Assembly: GCA_022496205.1 (NCBI GenBank)
Contig: WTXD01000001.1
Coordinates: 1,860,001 to 1,924,000 of the forward strand
DNA length: 64,000 nucleotides
Direction of reading: 5' to 3'
Origin: Gloeopeniophorella convolvens
Taxonomy: Eukaryota > Basidiomycota > Agaricomycetes > Russulales
The notes under the pieces were generated by a model. The model did no database searches, was not told the DNA's origin, and worked only from the letters and a program-made list of their open reading frames with translations. This document shows positions 59,615 to 64,000 of the stretch, one piece after another; positions within the stretch are counted from its first letter, which is position 1; each line of letters opens with the position of its first letter. The position numbers and the translations under genes are program-made.

Positions 59615-60000
59615 ATGGATCCGGAGCTACGGCGTATCTTTGAGAGCCATCGAACTTTACATTTATCTCGCTGTGCTTTTGGAAACTGTGCTATTTGGTC
59701 AGCCCTAGCTCTCCCTGCCACGTATCGGGAACAATTCGGCCTACTTTCGGGCCGCGGGAGGCTTCACCGCCCTCCTCTTGCCCTCAGCTTGTATACTTAT
59801 GTGAGTCGAGGCATTCTCGCTGCGGGCCCCGTTTGCTGAATGTTGTCTAGTGACCGCGGGCTCGAAGAAATTGGGCGTCGTATCATAACTGGACGGTATC
59901 GTTCCCTTATGGGCATTCGCTGCTGTACACTGAGCCACGCGCACGGGCATCGTGGCCACCGGGCGCCTCCCATACGATGAAGGGCAGGTCCCGAATTACG
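59615..60000 (+). pseudogene. Membrane-protein family member, decayed 5' part
   Basis: The frame AIELYIYLAVLLETVLFG at about 59645-59700 matches the first membrane segment of the genes at 62011 and 63895, and GFTALLLPSACILM appears after the first intron. The ATG used at 63895 is ACG here and the first exon is one base shorter, so the nearest ATG (59615) is out of frame. Beyond about 59850 I cannot follow the family. Confidence 0.5.
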
Positions 60001-60971
60001 CCCTGGACAAGGTGACTATGCTCACCATCTTCCTGAACGTGAGTCGCACTCCCGTTTGCCAGTAGGGACCAAGCTGACATGTGCCTCGACGGAATGCTGT
60101 GGGTGACGATCAGTGATGCCGTTGTGATGTCGCGCGGCTGGCGCCTCTGGGAACGCTCGTCATCTATGCAGGATTATGGGTATCCGGAAGCAGCCTCTTC
60201 TGCTGAGATAGCACTAATGTGCGTTTCCAGATTCTCCTCATTGTGCTGAGGGCGGTACCCGGTTCTCCTTTGGTCCTCCCGGCTCTTGGCCCTGATCCCA
60301 GAGTATCTGCCAGATATCGGTCAGTATCACCAAGACGTACCACCGCATCCCGAACTAACGGAATATAGGGGACTTACTCAGTTTTCGTAGTTGTCCTGAC
60401 CTGTCGCGAGAAAGTAACGGCTGACTTGGTCTCGGCATTCGCGTCGCGCAGCACTGCAATGCCCCATACAATGAACCGCACAACAGCGACGACAGCTCGA
60501 GACAGAGGAAGTGGGTACACGGGCGACTACTTTGATGGTGATAAAGGACATCGGTCTCAGTGAGTGACATGGCTGTATAGAGCCAACCATTGGGGCTGGT
60601 ATGATAAAGAGTGCCCCGTATAGGCAATTGCACTCACTAGTTGACTATGAGGGTGCATGGAATCCCAAGTCTAAAGCACAGAGAGTGGAATAGGCATTAT
60701 CGAGATCAGATGGTCATTCAAGTAGCATACATGATCAAAACCATACATAAACACTGTCCATGCAGTTTGAATAGAAGGAAGACTGTACATAATGCACTGG
60801 TACATATTTAATCACCATCATACAAGCTGCAGAGAACATACCCAAATCCCTAGTTACAAGACAAGAACCCAAACCCATCAAAAGACCAGCCCAACAAATC
60901 TTTTGCTGTCCCCAAGCACCCACCAAAAGGCGAATGATAGAAAGAACAGCAAAGGAAAAGCAAGGGTGATC
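60001..60971. other. No gene recognised
   Basis: Possibly the decayed remainder of the membrane-protein gene to the left, followed by the 3' flank of the U2 gene. No frame is supported. Confidence 0.4.
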
Positions 60972-61154
60972 CCCCGACGACACAGGCCAGTAGTGCAGCG
61001 GCAAGGTCATCGCGTCGCCCGGGTTGCAAGCAGAGCCCAGGGAGCAGGGGCGGCAAAAATAAGATAACCAATAATGGGGCGGTGCCCCCATAATAGTGGT
61101 TAAACTATTAAGAACAGATACTACACTTGATCTAAGCCAAAAGGCCAGAGTGGT
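60972..61154 (-). ncRNA. U2: U2 spliceosomal snRNA
   Basis: The minus strand from about 61154 reads CTCTGGCCTTTTGGCTTAGA then TCAAGTGTAGTATCTGTTCT, the near-invariant U2 5' domain including GTAGTA, which pairs with the intron branch site. Stem-loop II sequence follows, then TTATTTTTGCC, an Sm-binding site of the AUUUUUG type, flanked by the GC-rich stem CCTGGGCTCTGCTTGCAACC. The RNA is the branch-recognition component of the U2 snRNP. The exact 3' end is estimated (within ~20 nt). A TATATAACC-like box lies about 40 bp upstream at 61191-61198. Confidence 0.92.
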
Positions 61155-62010
61155 AAGGGTTTCAGACTGCAGAGAGCGCGGGTTATATACACGCGGGACT
61201 GCGCACGGGCCATGCTAACCCTGCCATCCTCGGTGCCGGCGTGATCACTGGCACCGGCAGCCTCCGCGTCGGCTTATCGACCAAAACCTGCTCAGGCTCT
61301 GCCAACCACACACTGTCTCTGTTTGCCGCATCACAGCTTATTCACAACACATGCAATATCCGTATATCCCAACATCCCATTAACGCCTTACGGCTTCTAT
61401 CGGATAGGGTTGTCTTATGCCTCTTCTGCGCGTGTCTTCTGATGTGTTGTTCGATTTGGAGGCGGCCCGTCACGGTATAATTGATGGTGAGCTTCATCTG
61501 AGTTTAAAGTCGACGTCAACCTCGCATTCTAAGAGAAACCGGCGTGCAGCTGACCTGCGAAGTGTGCTCGTCGCTCTTGTGTCAAGATGTCTTCCGTACT
61601 CGGGCCACGAGGCACGACCACCTGCATGCAATCGAAAGACGCAGTACCATTGCCGCATTTGAAGCGCACTGCACATCGGTACCTAACCATTGATGCACAG
61701 TGCCAACGGATCAGCGGTGGGCGGTGCTCTCTTCATAATGATCTGCAGCTGTTGCGAGGAACGTGCGGGTCGTTGCTTTGGAGAGGTCGTCACTGGAGAG
61801 GTCGTCGCTGACGATCCCCATGGTACGTACTACTACGAGGCCGTCATGGCAAGTTTCTCGTGGTTCTTCCTCGCGGGAATATCAACGCAGCTCACCCGCT
61901 GGCGTTATAAGGGCAGTTGCTTCAGTGGACTCTAGACAATCTAATCACCAGGCTTCTCAAGCTTTTCCTCTCAATAGGTGGACTCATCCCACTCTTTCCG
62001 AGACGCAAAC
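61155..62010. other. Intergenic, U2 promoter and unassigned sequence
   Basis: Holds the U2 upstream region with GTATATAACC on the minus strand. Nothing else recognisable; the short plus-strand frames at 61241-61935 lack family features. Confidence 0.5.
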
Positions 62011-63281
62011 ATGCCGATATCAGCGGAAGTAGAGGCTGCAATTAAATTCGCTACGTTCTATAATTCTCTAATCCTTGAGACAGTGCTCTTTGGTGAGTGC
62101 ACAGAAGTTTCCGAGCCGTTGTCCGAGCCGTTGTATCCTGACCAAATTTACTATAGGGTTTTCCAGCGCGTTCTTTCTTCTCTCAATATATTTCCTCCTG
62201 TACGCGAGTTTGCTCTTCCGATCGCAACCTTTTTCTAAACCTCCATAGGCGTAAAGGCATCAAGAGTAGAGCTGACGCGATCATGTTGGCCACGTCAACG
62301 TTCATTCAATGCACTTCAATCATTCATTGGTCTCTCGAAGTGACCATCTGGTGTCAGTTTGTCATTATGGCCATTCCGCTCACGGAACCCATTCTGCAAG
62401 CCCGCTTCTGGATGTCAATTCTATGCGTGCGTAGCGCTCGTGGCAAAATCCACGGATGTACTGACTCTGGCGCGGCTCTAGGTTGCTCTCACTGATGCAT
62501 TCGTGGTATGGCGTGCAACGATGCTGTGGACCCGGTCCCCCTGGCGCGTCGCGGTCTCTGGCTGCATCGTGACCCTTGACACGGGTAAGCTCCGGCTCTG
62601 ATCCGCTCGGCGCACATCTGAGATGGATGACGCCAGCGGTTCATCTGTTCGCGATGGGAACCACAGCCTTGAGCCCGTATGGGTTCTGGGCGCCTGGAAC
62701 GGCTTCCATCGCCGTGTCCGTTTTGTGCAATTTGTGGGCAACCGTTCTTGTGGCGAACAAGTCATGGTTAGAAACGAAATACAGGACCAGTGGGCTGAGT
62801 AGGCTAATGTCCGGTCCACTAGGCTGTACAAGGAACAGGTCACAGACATCCTGCGCACTGTACGAGGTCAGGGCCGGGCCATGATGATCATATCAATGCT
62901 CCTAGAGTCTGGGATTGTGCCAGCAATCACTTGGGTACGTGCTTACTTCGATCCCGAGTCAAACTCGGGAACTCATCGTTGGCGAAGACTTTCTTGCTGG
63001 TCGCGTCCTCGTTGCCGTTCATTCTGTCAGAGGAAACGCTCATCATTACACTTGAGGGCATAACGCAAATATCGGTGATCCCTTGCGCTATCACGCCGCC
63101 GACAATGCCGACTCATCAGCTTTTCTAGGTCGTGTATGTGTCAGGTATCATCATCGCGATATGCCTAAGAAGATCCTTCTGCGGAGAAATCAAAAATTGC
63201 GAACTGGAGTTCTCACTAGATACGTACTTTGATCCGCCAGTGAAGAAGCCTATGAAGAGTGCCGCCGGCGGCACTTGGTGA
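62011..63281 (+). CDS. Multi-pass membrane protein (basidiomycete family)
   Basis: Starts MPISAEVEAAIKFATFYNSL with ILETVLFG at the first junction; then GFSSAFFLLSIYFLL, KGIKSRADAIMLATSTFIQC, HWSLEVTIW, VALTDAFVVWRATMLWTRSP, GTASIAVSVLCNLWATVLVA, RGQGRAMMIISMLLESGI and, at the end, VVYVSGIIIAICLRRS before a polar tail ending SAAGGTW. About seven hydrophobic segments with a conserved DAxVVWR in the middle fit the large, poorly characterised basidiomycete seven-pass family. No function is known to me. About six short introns; the exons between 62590 and 62790 are the least certain. Confidence 0.65.
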
Positions 63282-63894
63282 CATACCGGCACCGGTTGAT
63301 ACGAGGTGTGGTAACTGATACCCAAATCATCACTCACAGAAGCATTTCAGAAGTACTGTATTCTTACTATGGTAAATGAAATCACCGTATTTGAGATGGG
63401 GGTCAAGGGGACGGAGGGATTTCTGATTGCAGTGTGACATGATTAAAAGCTGACGACCTGGAGCCCTGGGTCGTTGCAGCATATCAAAACGGCGGAACTG
63501 CGACACTGCCAGTAGATCATGCACGTAAGTAGCTAGGGCACGGAAATATTGTAGGGAAACTGTTCTGATCCATTCGCCGGTCGAGCCCCAGCAACCTCTA
63601 CGCAAGTCTGGTGAAGGCCGGCCTTTTGCCTGACGATATAACAAGTCGAGCTAGCCCAATGCTGTGTTGTAAGATGGAAGCGGGCCAGATCGCAGTCTGA
63701 GGGCGTTAGACCTGATCAAAGCTCGGAGCTTCGGATGTCAGAGTAGCTGCTCGGGGAAGGCACGCGTGATTGCTACATGAGGGTATATAAGCACTGGCCA
63801 CGTCGTTACCTTGTCTCAATGCACTGCAGGTATCCGTGCGTCGAGTGTTGAGCACCCGCCTCTAGTCTACTGCATCAGTTAAAGGCCTGGAGCT
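63282..63894. other. Intergenic, promoter of the next gene
   Basis: GGGTATATAAGCAC at about 63781 is a good TATA box for the gene at 63895. No coding frame is supported. Confidence 0.55.
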
Positions 63895-64000
63895 ATGCTG
63901 AACGCACAGCTATTATTCGAATTCGCCTTGTACTTCGCTGAGCTTTGGGAAACTATCCTATTCGGTCAGTACTTCAGTCCCTGTCCTCAGGGAACTAAGT
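63895..64000 (+). CDS. Multi-pass membrane protein, 5' end only
   Basis: First exon MLNAQLLFEFALYFAELWET with ILFG at the junction to a GTCAGTAC intron, homologous to the first exon at 62011 and to the broken one at about 59640. The gene runs off the window. Confidence 0.55.
   Translation, partial: MLNAQLLFEFALYFAELWETILFGQYFSPCPQGTK

Overview
The window comes from a filamentous basidiomycete, most likely an agaricomycete of the polypore type. Genes are split by many 45-65 nt GT-AG introns, and coding exons are often very GC-rich. The gene set fits: a Hog1 MAP kinase, a DNMT1-type methyltransferase with RFTS and BAH domains, a Goodbye-domain STAND fragment, an RTA1-like protein, a P-loop NTPase of a type I associate with polypores, several multi-pass membrane genes and a U2 snRNA gene. 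I cannot name the species. All splice models were read by eye; where I could, I checked that exon lengths sum to a multiple of three.

Layout. 0-6 kb: a tandem pair of minus-strand membrane-protein genes. The right copy has an N-terminal C2-like region; the left copy lacks it and abuts a Goodbye-domain gene fragment. A small thioredoxin gene lacking the first catalytic cysteine lies between them. 6.1-6.6 kb: an AT-rich non-autonomous CACTA-like element. 6.8-9.8 kb: an intact 13-exon gene for the biotin-carrying subunit of 3-methylcrotonyl-CoA carboxylase. 10-47.4 kb: a large local expansion with nine minus-strand copies of one short-chain dehydrogenase (SDR) gene. It is interleaved with copies of a coiled-coil protein gene and an inositol-monophosphatase (IMPase) gene, most of these broken, plus an RTA1-like gene and a P-loop NTPase gene. 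Copies differ by mobile-element insertions that can be dated against empty sites in sister copies. 48.2-52.8 kb: DNMT1. 53.4-57.5 kb: Hog1 and, divergent from it, a Ypd1-like phosphotransfer protein without its histidine. 57.9-59 kb: mitochondrial NADH-cytochrome b5 reductase. 59.6-64 kb: three members of a basidiomycete membrane-protein family, with a U2 snRNA gene between them.

How it fits together. The clearest large-scale signal is that a ~110 bp degraded copy of the DNMT1 3' end sits at 9.95 kb beside the MCC gene, while the real DNMT1 3' end is at 48.2 kb. The ~38 kb SDR array is thus bracketed by two copies of one gene end, as if it was inserted or grew between formerly adjacent, convergent MCC and DNMT1 genes. 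Inside the array most SDR copies keep intact splice sites and catalytic residues, so the SDR seems to be the maintained gene. The IMPase and coiled-coil genes look like passengers that decay, except one intact coiled-coil gene and one IMPase copy with a swapped C-terminus.
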